From the NCBI GenBank assembly GCA_029378245.1, contig JARKIF010000001.1, positions 4,216,001 to 4,280,000 of the forward strand: DNA of 64,000 nucleotides, in the 5' to 3' direction. Shown piece after piece: positions 1-11,900 of the stretch. Both the position numbers and the translations under genes were made by a program. The notes beneath the pieces are model-generated. The model searched no databases. It was not told the DNA's origin and was given only the letters and a program-made list of their open reading frames with translations. The stretch is from Roridomyces roridus. Taxonomy: Eukaryota; Basidiomycota; Agaricomycetes; Agaricales; Mycenaceae. Numbering within the stretch: the stretch's first letter is position 1; the number at the start of each line of letters is the position of its first letter.

Positions 1-1
1 A

Positions 2-175
2 GATTTTGGGCGGGAGAGGAGCTATGTGACGCCGATCTTGCCGTGGAGTGCTAGCGAGGGTGTACCGGGGTGGTTCCAGCGGTTGGCGACTTCCTGCGTT
101 GAGGACGACTCCAACAATCGTCCATCGGCTCAGTGCGTTTACGAGGAGCTATTGGGTCAAGGCGAAGTGGTGTGA
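2..175 (+). CDS. C-terminal end of an unidentified gene (partial)
   Basis: A reading frame runs open from the window edge to a TGA at 173-175 and would encode about 57 residues. The start lies outside the window. I recognise no domain, and another frame on the same strand is open almost as far, so even the frame is uncertain. It could be the tail of another F-box gene given the neighbourhood, but that is inference from position only. Confidence 0.2.
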   Translation, partial: DFGRERSYVTPILPWSASEGVPGWFQRLATSCVEDDSNNRPSAQCVYEELLGQGEVV

Positions 176-463
176 GCTGGGATACAATTTTGAGGGCGTT
201 TAGTACTTAGTTGATCTATTCCTTCCTGGAATTCATGCTCATGGAAAACTGCCATAGCTTGAAGCCGTTGGCTCGCACCCGAGAGTCCGTGGGAGCGCTC
301 GTTCGAGCCGAGGGTCCAAGTTCGTCGATCATCTCTCCTGGTTTTTTCTTTCGCACATCAGTGAACGTGAATAAGATTCTTTCCTGCAATGAGTTCATGG
401 AAATCACGGAAGAGACAAGGAATGGCAAAACTGGTACACTAATTCCATCTTGCCGCCAAGAAT

Positions 464-1629
464 TTACGGACGGAAAGGGTCATGTACAGCACTTCGATAC
501 TGCACAGACAAGATACCCTGCGCATCGCACAAAGGCATCAGCGCGCACACCAGTTTGATGCCGGCGTCTAGATCCTCGGCACCCACAATGACCGTGCGCA
601 AACACGGGAAGGCAATCCTATCAGCGAGCATGGAGTCTAACTCCGGCCACTTGCGCTCATCGGCGGATCCATAACTGTAAGCCATAGAATCCAGCAATTC
701 CACCGTCTGCAGCTTCCGAGCTCCAGCGGCACGGTGGAGACTTGCTACCACAGTCGAAGCGTGGTAAGCTATGTAAGGGATGGGCTTGCGGATGCTGAGG
801 TGGCGGAGAGTGGGAAGAGATGGTAGGCTGTGTTCTCCTGCAAGGCATTGCGTAAACACACGACCGCGCGAAGTTCTGAGTCATTCGTACCAGTGAAGCC
901 GTCCTCCACGGTCAAATGTTCCAGTGTAGAGCTGACTCGAGGGTCGCTCAGGTACGCGCCGACATCCTTCCATCCACTCTCGCTGGTACCATGCACGAGC
1001 AGACGCGTTAGAATTGGCAAATACCGCAAGGCAAGCATGGACCTCAACGCTTGAGGTTTGACAACCCGAAGTTCGCACAAACTGGGGGGTAGCCTGAGTT
1101 TACGACGCTGCTTTGCCGTAGTCACTGTATGGTCCACGGGACGCTCTCTCAGGTCCAAGGAGAGACATTCCAAAGAGCCAAAATCGTGGATGAAATCCAC
1201 CATCTGCGTGAGTACGGCGTCGGTGAGACACAAATGAATGCGAGTTGTCGATGGAAAGGGTCCCGCGCGGCCGAGGCGATTGCAGCGCCCTGAAATGGAG
1301 AGGAAGGTCGGAGTTAGGCCGTGCCGGGCCAGGAGACAGATGATGTCCCCGATGGAGAGAACGGGAATGCGGTTGGTTTTGTGCGATAAGTACACCTCGC
1401 GGACGCTAGGAACGATGGTGACGAGGGGGGATTCCAGGATCTGTAGGAATGTTGTGACGGTGTCGAGCTTAACGCTTTGACTGCGGACGAGCTTGATTGA
1501 GGAGAAGCTGTGATATCGACTGCGGTGAACCCATTGTCGACAGACAAGGGAGCAGGCAGTGAGCGTAGGACGCGACTCGGATACCAAGTCGATGACAGAA
1601 TCGACAAGCTCCCCTGGAATTTCCGACAT
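464..1629 (-). pseudogene. F-box protein gene with a frameshift
   Basis: The protein would start at the ATG at 1629. Its first residues (SEIPGELVDSVIDLV followed by LTACSLVCRQWVHRSR) are a typical basidiomycete F-box, the Skp1-binding part of an SCF ubiquitin ligase adaptor. The rest is leucine-rich and lacks a recognisable partner domain. The frame that begins at 1629 loses its protein-like character near 850, while a second minus-strand frame becomes protein-like there (GEHSLPSLPTLRHLSIRKP) and runs to a stop at 464. The two fit together as one protein of about 385 residues with a one-base shift around 830-855. A splice between the frames would need an intron of only about 24 bases, so I prefer a real indel or a sequencing error. 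The F-box call is secure; whether the gene is dead is not. Confidence 0.6.
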
Positions 1630-1865
1630 GGTGGTTGTGGTCAAGGAGCGTTTGATCCCATCACCTTGGTATCAGTGGCGATGACACGCCTTCTCTGTCT
1701 CACCACGGCACCATCGCTGCAGACTTGAGGGACCACCGCAAATTCCATCCCGAGGCGGAGCTTGCTCATTTTGCTCTCGTTGCTTGGTACGGTAGCTCGC
1801 ACGGTGCGGTGTCCATGATTTCTCTCCGCTGGCTGTCACTCAAAGACGACACCGGCAGACAATCC

Positions 1866-4012
1866 ATATGACTTCCTCCCAAATCCTCTCGAGCTTCCCG
1901 AACTTCTGCACTACACGTTAAGCTTCATCCATACTCGACGAGACCTCCAAGCATCCGCCCTCGTCAATCGCTCTTGGGTGCATCCGTCTCGATTGCGAAT
2001 CTTTGCATCGATCGCGATATCACAGCAATGGAGGTTGCAGATTGCTATAAATCTTGGAGACGTCCAGAAATCTTGTTGCCCACGTCTTCACGCTCACAAT
2101 TTCCGAATTTTCCAAAATGAATGCGGAATCCCGGCGCAGATTCGTCGAGCTCCCGTTCAGTCGTTTAAGAAGCGGTTAAACACCATTTAACGGCGGTCTA
2201 TGCAAGAGGAGGCCGATCACATGTTTTGACATCATATCACGCACGTCGGCCGCCACGCGGTCTTTGTCCCTTTCTTTCCTTCTTCCACCATCTCCTCGCA
2301 GGCTTGCCACACATAAACCTGCTCGGATTTTCCTTTCCCCCACCCACCATCCCTTATGGCATTTCCAGGTTCCTCATTCCATTGTTCTTTTCCTGTGTTG
2401 CGTAGTCCTCGTTACTCGTAGCTACGAAGTCCTCTTGTAGTGGCCCGTGTCGCTGCCAGCTGAAGTTGTGCGCTTTGCCGCTTTGCTTGGTTGTCGCGCG
2501 TGGATTCCGCTTTAGGCCGACAACAGAGTTTTGTCCCCCAGATCCACAGTTCCTTTACTGAGAACGACGGAAGGCATAGAACAAATATTGTAATCTTGGA
2601 TGGCGGTGACCGACCTATGTCTGCGGCGGCAGGGCTCGATACTCGAGCCTTTCTCAGGATTCCCTCCCTCACCAACGTGATTAAGGTTCACCAGGGGTAG
2701 AGGTCTACCTCCAAAGGTCAGAGGTAAGGTCGACGGAGGTAGAGGTGGAGGTATGAACCACCTGAAACCTCCCGACCTTTGACAGACCTCTGGAGGTTCA
2801 GAGGTACAGCAACATTTGGTTCAAACTGTGCAGAAATGGACTCGGAGACACTTTTTGGACCAGAATAGTATTTCTTGATGATAATCAATTTTTGATCGGT
2901 GTTGATGATGATCACATTTGTCAAAAAAAAAATCATGGCTCTGGTGGTGAAATTCAGCTGGGATGAACATTGTAGGGCCAAGAACCTGAAGTTGGGTTCA
3001 ATTTTCAAAGTTCTGACTGATTGCATGCACCATCAATGATCATGTCTCTTATCAGAAATTGATGGGACATCAGAGGTCCAGAGGTAAGGTAGAGGTCGAC
3101 CTCTGAAGGGTCAGAGGTTTCAGAGGTAAGGGTAGAGGTAGGGCCATTCGTACCTCTACCTCTACCCCTGGTGAACCTTAGACGTGATGGTGGTTGCTGA
3201 CTTCGAAGGGTGGGACAGCTTTTCGCGGATATGGGGGGATTGCTCCGTAGCCGTCAAGCACTTGTCGTTCGCTTCGAACTTTGACAACTGGGACGATCCC
3301 AATCCTCTCAGTGGCCTTGCAGTGGCCCTACGGTTCTGCAGCCAATCAAGCTAAAATCGATCCAAGGGATTCACTCGGCTGCGATTCGCCGGTGGCTGGA
3401 AGCTCCCAGTTGCCCATTCGACATCTCAGGTCTCGAGGCATTCGGCGGCCATAACGTATCTGAGGCACTTCTTGCGGCCATGGAAGCCTCCCACGACACC
3501 ATAAAATAGCGTCACTCGGGGTTCGTCAAACTGTTTGCGTTTCTACATAAACCACTGGCTGAGATAATATGTCTGGTTCTTCTAGAAAGACAGCGCATCG
3601 TATCCCGTTCACTCGCCTCCCCAATCTCACGGAACTTGACATCATCCACCCTGCAATATACGATTTCCCTTTTGTGTTTAACTTTGTCGGCCGTATTCAT
3701 CAAGAGGCGCGGAATCGAATCTTGGCTATCCGATTCTTCATATTCGGTCCAGTGAATGAAGTGGACTCCTTGAATGAGGAACTGTCCCACTTTCACGAGT
3801 ACTTTCCGCGCCCGCAGATGGTGGTGCTCGGTATCCCGGAACACCCCGGAAACGAACCCATCATGAAGGAAATACCCACTTACCCTTGGACTTTGGACAA
3901 CGGGATCACTCTGCGGTATAGTGCGCCCTCATTTTCTCGGTCCACATCCCGTTTGCTGACTCTCACTCACGCAGCATTTCATCCGATCCCGTGGTATACG
4001 AAGATATTGTGA
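1866..4012 (+). pseudogene. Degenerate F-box gene (PWY subfamily) split by a MITE
   Basis: Broken pieces resemble, in order, the intact relatives at 53719-54927 and 55702-56906. The F-box (NPLELPELLHYTLSF then ASALVNRSWVHPS) lies at about 1883-2010. A piece like ELPFSRL follows near 2150. LRIPSLTNV lies just before 2682. After the inserted element the same frame resumes with FEGWDSFSRIWGDCS near 3200. Around 3390-3505 is CPFDISGLEAF, and the C-terminal exon is 3569-4012 (LPNLTELDI, RNRILAIRF, ending PWYTKIL). There is no in-frame ATG before the F-box, there are several frame changes and stops, and about 420 bp between 2165 and 2590 has little counterpart in the relatives. It therefore decayed beyond the MITE insertion alone. 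Family function, when intact, would be substrate binding for an SCF ubiquitin ligase. Confidence 0.7.
2682..3180. mobile_element. hAT-like MITE, 499 bp, with TIRs and 8-bp target duplication
   Basis: The element begins with TAAGGTTCACCAGGGG and ends with the exact reverse complement; the terminal inverted repeats match perfectly for 23 bp (2682-2704 and 3158-3180). The flanks AACGTGAT (2674-2681) and GACGTGAT (3181-3188) match at seven of eight positions, which fits the 8-bp duplications of hAT transposons. The ends carry many copies of AGAGGT and its complement ACCTCT, like the subterminal repeats hAT transposases bind. No transposase is encoded, so it is non-autonomous. Removing it with one flank restores an uninterrupted codon series in the surrounding F-box pseudogene. 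Confidence 0.8.
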
Positions 4013-4137
4013 ATCCACTCTATCTTGGTGTCGAAGACAGCTCTACAATTTTGCATTTGGCAACGTGTATATTGTGATGTACATATTCTGAGAGCTTCAT
4101 TGTGTAAAACTCCCCAACATAGACATAATTTTCCGGC

Positions 4138-6542
4138 TCAACACAAGCTTCCGAACTGCGGAGTCTCCCAGTTCCGGAGGAAATTCAACAGTCCGGACGT
4201 CTTGTTGTCCGACTGCATTTCTATACCAGGCAATTGAGAAACTAACAATACGATGGGCAGAAAATATAACACACCGACACTGGCAGCTGTGTCAACAGGC
4301 TCTCCGGGAAACGTGAATGAGGCATTCAGCGGAGTTGGGCCTTTGGTATGGTACATGAGCCCGGGCGTGCGCTAGAAGACATAGTTGTTACCCTCACCAA
4401 TTTCTGGATTGTCTTCACATCCGGTTTGATTCAAAATTTGTGGCTCCGATATTTCCTCGTCAACTGGGTTAAGCTTCAATGGAAACTAGAGCTCCATAGT
4501 TGTACAGGGCTCACAGTAGGCAAATGCGTCCTCTTCTTCGCTCGTAAGCTGGTACAACGGATAGCCTAGATGAATGGCAACTGCCTGGCTCTCCGGGTCG
4601 AATCCCTTGGCAATATGGAATTTGCGCAGCGCGTCGTAAACGCTGGCATCCCAGGAGTGCAAGCAGATGACCATATCCACCGTCACTGCGGGAAACCCGT
4701 GATTTGCGGCTGCTTCCCCGGTGAACCGATCCTTCCCGGTTGGATCGAAAGACCAGAACCAAGGGTATTCCGGCAACCCGAAAGAATTTGAACCCCTTGA
4801 GAAGTGCTCCAATGGACACAAGAAGAAGTATCGGGGGTAAAGTTCTTGAACACAGGGTCCTGCGATGCCGATTGTAATTTGTAAGCAATCAATGAAGCCT
4901 GATTGCTGTGGTCAACTCTGTGAAAGCCAATTCATTGAAGGCCTCACCGTAGTCCTCGTAATCTGAAGCTATGCAGAGTCGCTTGAATATATGGTTCGCC
5001 TGCGAGATCCAGCGCGCTAACAGTAACACAGGTCTCTCCTCATCAGTCCACCACCGCAACTGAATCCCATCTCCGCATAGTTTCTCCGAGTTGAAACTTG
5101 AGATAGGTTGAATATGATCGTCCTTTTCAAGCGGAATCCAAACTCACCGCCTCCAGCCATCCTCCATAATCTCGCCCACGCGATCAACTCGCCAAGTGTC
5201 TGCCAATATTTCATTCGAACCAATGTTGGACAAAAATGCAACCTCCACGAGTTCATTGATTCGATCTGTGGCCCGAGGACAGGATAAAATCGCGCCGATG
5301 CGAATATCTGTCTGCTGATCATTGAGTGCAACAAAGCGGTGGTTGGCTAATTCATTGACGACAATGTCATGAAATCGGGGTATTGACAAGACTTGGAGAA
5401 CCTGGGACTCCTCAATGGAATCGTGCCAATTCCAAGCAAGTTGTACGGGCTCGTAGGCATTGAGCATCGGTGTACTGGCAGTTCTGCTGGGCTCAAGCTC
5501 TACGCACAGTCGACCGGTGGAGTGTCGGATCCAGTAGGGTTTGTCCTGGGTGGGTGAGCACAATCCAAATAGCAGGCTTGCTTGGAAGCTCACAGTGCCC
5601 GACACTGCCAGCCCATGGCGGAGGTATTCTGCTACATCCTGTTCGAAGATGGCATTAAACAGCGCCACTCATAGAAGCATATCACTCACATACGCTTCTG
5701 AGATCTTGAGAGCGTGTTAGATACGAAGATTCAGGTATTTTGGACACGTACCCAGAGGGCAAACAGATAAACGCCCAGGATGACTGAAGGGCAATGGAGC
5801 TCAAGATATTCATCATGAGGTATCAGAGCTAGGAAAGCGTCGTCGCCTCAAATGTGTAGAACAGCGAAGGATACATACAATCTTGTGCAATGACAGCATA
5901 TTTCCCGCAGAAATTAGCCACGCCGAAGATTTGCATGATGTTGGGATGCCTACAAGGCAGATGAGCAAGTCGCGACTCATTTCCAAGTTCTTGATGCTCA
6001 CCAGAGGTTCGCATGCTGAGATATATATCTGCGACACTCCTATAATAAAGCATTGAGAAACAATTGTATGAAGAACTCGATAACGAACCTCTTCTGCATT
6101 TGCTCCCTCATACAAAATCACCGACTTTTCCGACTGCCCTCGGATTTTCGCGGTGTACATACGCCGAACGGTGGTGCCGGTGCTGCTGTGGTACCGCGGG
6201 GCCGTGACCATTTGTTGGCCCAGGTCCATCTCCCGTCTGATGTCAATTTCCCCTCTGCCGATCCACTGAAAATCTGGGGCAGGAGTTGTCGCCGTTGGAA
6301 TAATCGCAAGCGTGGCATACACACTTTCGCGAGGGTTTTGGATAGCTTGCTGTATGCGGACCTCACTCGTGAAAGTCCCACCCATAACGCGCACGTTTCG
6401 ACACTGCGGGAAAAAAGCGCCCGCGAATCTGCGTCGAAGCTGTGAGATCTGCAGTGAGTATGGGGAGGTTGACTCACCCAGAAGTTTTGGCCATGTCTGT
6501 TGTCTCTTCGTGGCCGGGAATTGAGTGAGTATCGTCCGCCAT
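4138..6542 (-). CDS. Kinase-like protein of an Agaricomycete-expanded family, copy 1, 12 exons
   Basis: I infer exons 6542-6478, 6428-6089, 6039-6002, 5949-5879, 5828-5752, 5704-5690, 5638-5594, 5545-5148, 5096-4948, 4898-4515, 4463-4398 and 4340-4138. All introns are GT-AG and 47-57 bp, and the sum is 1851 bases, 616 residues. The part around residues 110-190 (RRMYTAKI, VILYEG.NAEE, HPNIMQIFG) resembles the beta3-alphaC-beta4 part of a protein kinase N-lobe. I see no HRD or DFG motif, so catalysis is doubtful. Later blocks are WIRHSTGRLC, WISQANHIF, RYFFLCPLEHFS, PWFWSFDPTG and SVYDALRKFH..KGFDP. As far as I recall, this block order occurs in many proteins of mushroom genomes annotated only as kinase-like; their function is unknown. 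Exon 6 is only 15 bases. The relative at 23237 on the other strand has the same structure. The upstream flank is also duplicated. Confidence 0.8.
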
Positions 6543-6559
6543 AGGTGCCAGTGTGGGAA

Positions 6560-7080
6560 GAGTCAAGCGCCCGTCCACAGCCTTTGACCTGTCCCTTCTA
6601 TGAATAGCCCGCCGGGGAGGAGATCAGTGTCAGCCTGAGAGACAAGCATTGAGCGCCCAGCAAGCAATCGGGACAGCGTGGTCCTGGGTCTGAATAAAGA
6701 TTCAAATATTCAAGGAGTGGCGCAGCCTGGAGACTCGGCGGGCAGGAGGTGTGGGCCAGAAGCAGTCGCCTGATTACATAGGTACTTGAAGTTGGCCGCA
6801 GGCAAACGCAGGTCTGACTCGAGGCAGGCAACCTGTCGAATTTCAATGAGGCGATCAAGAGGTGGCGGTCGGCGCCAAGCCAGCATCGGATCAATCACCA
6901 AAGCGGGACCAAACATATCCACGTTCTTTTCTCCCACGATGCAGCCTCGCGCGCACGAGTCTCTCTGAAGCCCTGGCAGCGGTGATATGATATATCCCAC
7001 CTTGAAGCTGTCGCAGAAGACCCGATGACGGGCGGTTGATGAGCAAAGTGTCCGCATACTAAGTATCTGGATACTAAACA
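6560..7080 (-). repeat. Duplicated upstream flank of the kinase-like gene (copy 1)
   Basis: The reverse strand here resembles 22590-23236 upstream of the second kinase-like gene. Both contain a block translating as VIDPMLAW, then a stretch ending in LPAAN.KY, in the same order and distance from the start codon. The duplication therefore covered at least 500 bp of upstream DNA as well as the gene. I see no convincing separate gene in it. Confidence 0.6.
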
Positions 7081-7140
7081 TGGTGAGCGAAGATGTCGAG
7101 CAGAGATATTTGGCACAGGAAATCAGAGAACAGTCAAATG

Positions 7141-7415
7141 TGTCAAAAGTTGATTATCATCCGCCCCGGGCCTTCACACCCGGCTTCTCCACTTCCTTAC
7201 CCACGTCCACGCCATCGACACGTGTCCCTCAGTCTTTTGTCTCTTACGACGACTGAGGGGTACCTGCCTTTATCTCTTTCTTATGTATCTAGCATACTTA
7301 CGAGTGTCTATGTAGTCTGCGCATTGCCGCGCTATCTAGGTACTTAATATATCAGTCTTTTGTCTCTTACGACGACTGAGGGTCTGCGCATTGCCGCGCT
7401 ATCTAGCTTCTGACA
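7141..7415 (+). repeat. 5' LTR of the copia element
   Basis: Starts TGTCAAAAGTTG and ends AGCTTCTGACA. Within the LTR a block reading CAGTCTTTTGTCTCTTACGA and a block reading GTCTGCGCATTGCCGCGCTA each occur twice, so part of the LTR is itself a duplication. The difference from the 3' LTR is a C here against a G there, in the stretch GGGGTAC/GTGCC. Confidence 0.93.
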
Positions 7416-7428
7416 GGTTATGGGCCCC
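7416..7428 (+). promoter_or_regulatory. Primer binding site matching the tRNA-iMet anticodon arm
   Basis: Directly after the LTR the sequence reads GGTTATGGGCCCC. GTTATGGGCCC is the exact complement of an initiator-tRNA anticodon arm with C at position 33 (GGGCCCAUAAC), as in animal tRNA-iMet. Drosophila copia and yeast Ty5 are primed by a half-tRNA cut inside the anticodon loop, and the position here fits that mode. The tRNA of this species is not in the window, so the match is to a general consensus. Confidence 0.65.
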
Positions 7429-7559
7429 GGTGCTTTCTAGCTGCCGGACTACCTCTCAAGCACCCTCAGGCTTTCAAGACTCAAGTGCTCCTCGCAGGAC
7501 ACACTACTCCCTCTCCCCCACATCCTACACACCCACTCGCACTCTTATCGACAACTATC

Positions 7560-8330
7560 ATGGCTTCCCGTGATAAGGATCAGACGGCGCTCCGCACCGC
7601 GCATGACTGGCCTGACTGGGAAATCCAGGTAGAGTCGGAGCTCCGTGAGAAGGGCTTATGGTCTGTTGTACAACATGGCCAACCCCCTGCTGCTGCTGCC
7701 ACTGCCAGTACTGCTAGCACTACTCTTACAGTCCCGCTCTGCGACACCTTCGAGGAGAGGGACAGTCGTGCCCTTGGTCATATCCGTCTTCGTCTAGCAA
7801 AATCCCTCATCCCAAAGTACAAGACCCATACAGCTTCCAAAGCTCTGTGGGATGCTCTCAAGGGGGATTTTTCCAAAGCAAACAAAACAGAGATAGCTTT
7901 CAGCACACTTTTACAGCTGCAGAAGTTGAAACTTCGTTTGGAGGAGGGACAGGACAATGTGACTCTAATGGTCATGGACAAGCACCTCGAGCGGTTCAGA
8001 AACATGCTCGACCGGCTTGACTCCCTTGGATACTCCTTGGATGCAGACTTGCAGCCTTTACAGCTTCTCCTCACTCTTCCAGACACTGTGACTTTCAAAG
8101 CTCTCAAATCCTCTATCACTGGCTCTGTAGCTGCTGGAGCCAAACTGGCTCTGGATGATGTTGAAACCAAGCTTCTAGCCCATGCAGATCCCATTGAGGA
8201 AAATTCTAGCGATTCAGACACCACCTCTGCTAAAGCCAATGCAGCCTCGGAACGTTACTGTGTGTTCCACAAATCAAACACACATAACACAGCCGATTGC
8301 CATGCTATCAAGGCAGCAGAGAGGAATTGA
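7560..8330 (+). CDS. copia gag (nucleocapsid) region
   Basis: The first in-frame ATG after the primer site is at 7560 (MASRDKDQTALRTAHDWPDW). The product of 256 residues has the copia gag layout: a helical part with LWDALKGDFS and LQKLKLRLEEGQD around residues 90-140, then a C-terminal knuckle-like motif YCVFHKSNTHNTADCHAIK, a Cys/His arrangement unlike the usual CCHC. The frame ends at TGA 8328-8330, but the same frame is open beyond the stop into the lysine-rich linker and protease. The TGA is therefore either a nonsense mutation (for example CGA to TGA) or a leaky stop that tunes the gag to pol ratio. Most copia elements use one unbroken frame, which favours mutation. Confidence 0.85.
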   Translation: MASRDKDQTALRTAHDWPDWEIQVESELREKGLWSVVQHGQPPAAAATASTASTTLTVPLCDTFEERDSRALGHIRLRLAKSLIPKYKTHTASKALWDALKGDFSKANKTEIAFSTLLQLQKLKLRLEEGQDNVTLMVMDKHLERFRNMLDRLDSLGYSLDADLQPLQLLLTLPDTVTFKALKSSITGSVAAGAKLALDDVETKLLAHADPIEENSSDSDTTSAKANAASERYCVFHKSNTHNTADCHAIKAAERN

Positions 8331-8915
8331 AAGGAACAGGGCAAACAGAAGCGTGGGAAGAGCAAGGCTAAAGCCAGGGATGAGCAGGCTAATCCAGCAA
8401 ATGATGGGGAATCAGATTCAGACAATGAAGCAAACGTAGCTTATGTTTCCTCTGCTCTATACAAGAAGATTTCTGCTTATGTTGCGCGTGACTCAAATGG
8501 CCATCTTCAGGTCAAGGACTCTACTGGCCACCGTTACGTTCTCATTGACTCTGGTGCTTCCTGCACAATGACTGGGAATGTGAAATACTTCGACATGTCC
8601 TCTCTACGCCGTCTTGATCCTCCAAGAAATGTACGCCTCGGTGATAATTCTTCATGCGAAGCTATTGCAACAGGTACCATGCGTCTATCCTGCAAAACCA
8701 AACGTGGAATGGTTGAACTTTCAATTGAAAATGCACTTTTGGTCCCAGCATTCACAGTTACTCTGATTTCAGTCCACCAACTGGCTGCAAAGAAACTTGG
8801 CTCTCATTTTGTAGGAAACCACTGCACTGTTGAGCATGATGAGACCAAGGACATTGCCCTGGAAGCCACACATAAGCACCCCTCGGAACTGACCCAAGGG
8901 CGCTGCATGCCATAG
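8331..8915 (+). pseudogene. copia protease segment, between a stop and a frameshift
   Basis: In frame with gag after the TGA comes a basic linker and an acidic stretch, then the retroviral-type aspartic protease signature LIDSGAS with the catalytic DSGA at 8547-8558. The frame ends at TAG 8913-8915. The integrase frame, shifted relative to this one, is open from about 8882. A one-base indel between about 8880 and 8912 therefore separates protease from integrase. No start codon with good context is visible, so this part would only be made by read-through of the gag stop. Confidence 0.8.
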
Positions 8916-11900
8916 ACATCAATGACTTGCATAGGAGATTAGGGCATACAAATTTCGAGAGCCTTCGTCATATGTTCCGAAGTCGTCAACTACCAGGAAT
9001 CACTTCACTCACAGGGGTCCCAGAATTTTGCGAACCTTGTGCTTTGGGGAAAATGAAGAAATTGCCTTTTGAGCGTAGCAGAACTGTTGCACGTGGACCT
9101 CTAGATATTATTTCAACAGATGTCGGAGGACCTGTCAGTCCCCAAAGTGTGAACGGCTATCGCTATTGGATTGTGATTGTGGACCATGCTACATCATTGC
9201 CCTGGGTTCTCTTTGCTCGCAAGAAGTCCCAAGTTTATAAAAAACTCAAGGAGTGGCGTCACTTTGTAGATCGGCATTTTCAAACACACATAGGGCACTG
9301 GGAATTCTGTGCTGGATGGAACCGTTTCACTAGAACTGATGGTGGGGGCAAATTTACATCGAAAGAAATGGAGGATGATTTTCGTCAATGTGGTATCATA
9401 CATGAAACCACTGCCCCATACACAGAAGAGCAGAACGGCATGGCTGAGCGAATGAATCAAACTCTTGTTACTCGCTCTATTACCAATCTAGCTGCTTCCC
9501 ATCTCCCACGAAAATATTGGGACCTTGCAATGTCTCATGCTGTCTACACTGTTGCTCGTTCTCCTGCCACTGCACAGAATGGGAAAACTCCCTATGAAAG
9601 TGCCTATGATCGTCCTGTGAATATAAATCACATGCATCCATTTGGTTGCCCAGCCTATCCTCTTGTCCCAAAGAAGAAACGCAAAGGCAAATTTGCAAAT
9701 CATGCCAAGTGTACCGTCTTCATTGCATGTCATGAAGGAAAAGCCGCATATGATCTCTTGGATCTTGACAGCGGAAAAATTATCACTGCTAGACATGTCA
9801 AATTCAATGAGAGCTCACCTGCTCCTCAGGAAGTTCAAGATCCCTCTGAACCATGCCTGCAGCATACAGCAGATTTCGAGACCTTTGCCCAGGGTCTCAA
9901 ACAAAGTAACACCCCTTACTTTGACACTGATGATTCTGATGAAATTGTTGAAATTCCTGTAGTTCCAGGAAATATGCAATCATCAATCTCAGTGGGGGTA
10001 CCTCAGACTTCTTCCCCAGTGGGGGCTTCAGATTCTCAGTCCGTGAAACAGGAATCAATCTCTGCACCATCCGGGCCACCATTGCGCCGAGTTGGTGGTG
10101 TACGACTTGATCCTCCACGCTCAGAAACTCATCCTAGACCACAACCTTCTCTGCCAGATGTCCCTCAGTTACTTCCCAGACGTACAAGTCGAGAGCGCAC
10201 TGCGGCTACTCACCCAAATGCCGTCTATGAGCAAGCAGCTGCAAAGCCACAGCAACTTCGGTCCAAACCAGCATCAACCCCAGAACAGGAAACAGATGCT
10301 CAGTCTCCCTCTACTCCACCTCAGCCCCAACATCTTGAATTGATTGAGGAAGAGGACGGAACATATGTTGTGGTTGATCCTGAAGACATAGAGTTCTTTG
10401 CTGGCTTAGCTCGTGATGGTGTTGATTCCCACATCCCCAAAAGCTGGGATGAGGCGATGAATGGACCTGATGCGGATAAATGGCAGGCTGGACTGGATGA
10501 AGAACTAGCGAGCTTCATCGCAAACAAAGTCTATGAATTGGTTTCCATTCCAGAAGGTGTCACCCCAATAACATCTAAGCCAGTGTTGAAAGTCAAATTC
10601 AATGCGGCTGGAGAGATTGAGCGCTACAAAGTTCGCATTGTTGCTCGAGGCTTCACTCAGCGTGCAGGCATAGATTACCAAGAGGTTTTTGCCCCTGTGG
10701 CAAATTTGGAATCTATTCACATCATTTGTGCACTAGCAGCTAAGTATGACTTGGAGCTTGATCAAATGGATGTTTCAACCACCTATCTCAACGGTGAGCT
10801 TGAAGAGGATGTCTACATGATGCCTCCATCCTGCGTCTCAATCACCTCGGGTTACTGCTGGAAGCTGAATCGTTCTGTATATGGTTTACACCAGTCTGGA
10901 CGTGCCTGGAACCGGACTCTGGACAAAACTCTTCGCCAGATGAATTTTACTCGCTGTTCCTCTGAAACCTGCCTCTACGTCTACAAAGAAGGCAAACAGC
11001 TCTGCTTCCTAGTTGTCTATGTTGATGATCTCCTTCTTGCTGGTACTTCACGCCAGTTCATGGATCGTATCAAGGAGAAACTCAGGCAATCATACAAAAT
11101 GCGAGACTTGGGCCCTGCAAAGCAAATCCTGGGATTGAACATCCATCGGGATCGCAAGAAGCGTACACTTTCACTCTCTCAGCACCAGTATATTGACTCT
11201 GTCTTGGCGCGATGTGGAATGTCTGACTGTGACCCTGTCAGAACACCTATGGCTACCAATACCAACACCTCTGAGACTGACCCAGATAATGACCGCACAG
11301 TTACAAACATGTCCTTCCGTGCCGATGGTCCTGTCCTCTCATATCAAAGTGTGGTAGGCATGCTCATGTGGGCAATGCTTGGAACCAGTTCTGACCTTGC
11401 ACATATCACTGGGATGGTTGGACGCTATAGTGCAAACCCAAAAGCTTGTCACTGGGCTCTTCTCAAACGTGCCCTGCGATATCTCAAGGGCACACGAGAC
11501 TGGGTTTTACACTACGACGGGTCTGCTGTTGGTTTAGACATGCATTTCCACGGCTATTCTGATGCTGACTGGAATGGAGATTCAGATACATCCAAATCCA
11601 CCTCTGGATTTGTGTTCATCTCCAACAACGGTGCCATCTCATGGTCTAGTCGACGCCAAAGCATGGTTGCCATGTCCTCCACAGAGAGTGAATACATTGG
11701 TCTTGCAAATGCAGGTCAACATCTTGCATGGTTGCGCTCCTTCTTCGAGGAGATTGGACACAAGCAGGAAAATCCCACAGAACTTCACTGTGACAATCGA
11801 GCTGCTATCATCCTCACCAAGGATCCTCAATTCCGCGCTAGAACAAAGCATATTCAGCGCAAATATCACTATGTTCGCGATGGTCTCGTCGCAACGGGTG

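Noticed and set aside
830..860. Tiny intron explaining the frame change in the first F-box gene
   Set aside because: The only GT-AG pair gives about 24 bp, far below the 42-70 bp introns of this window.
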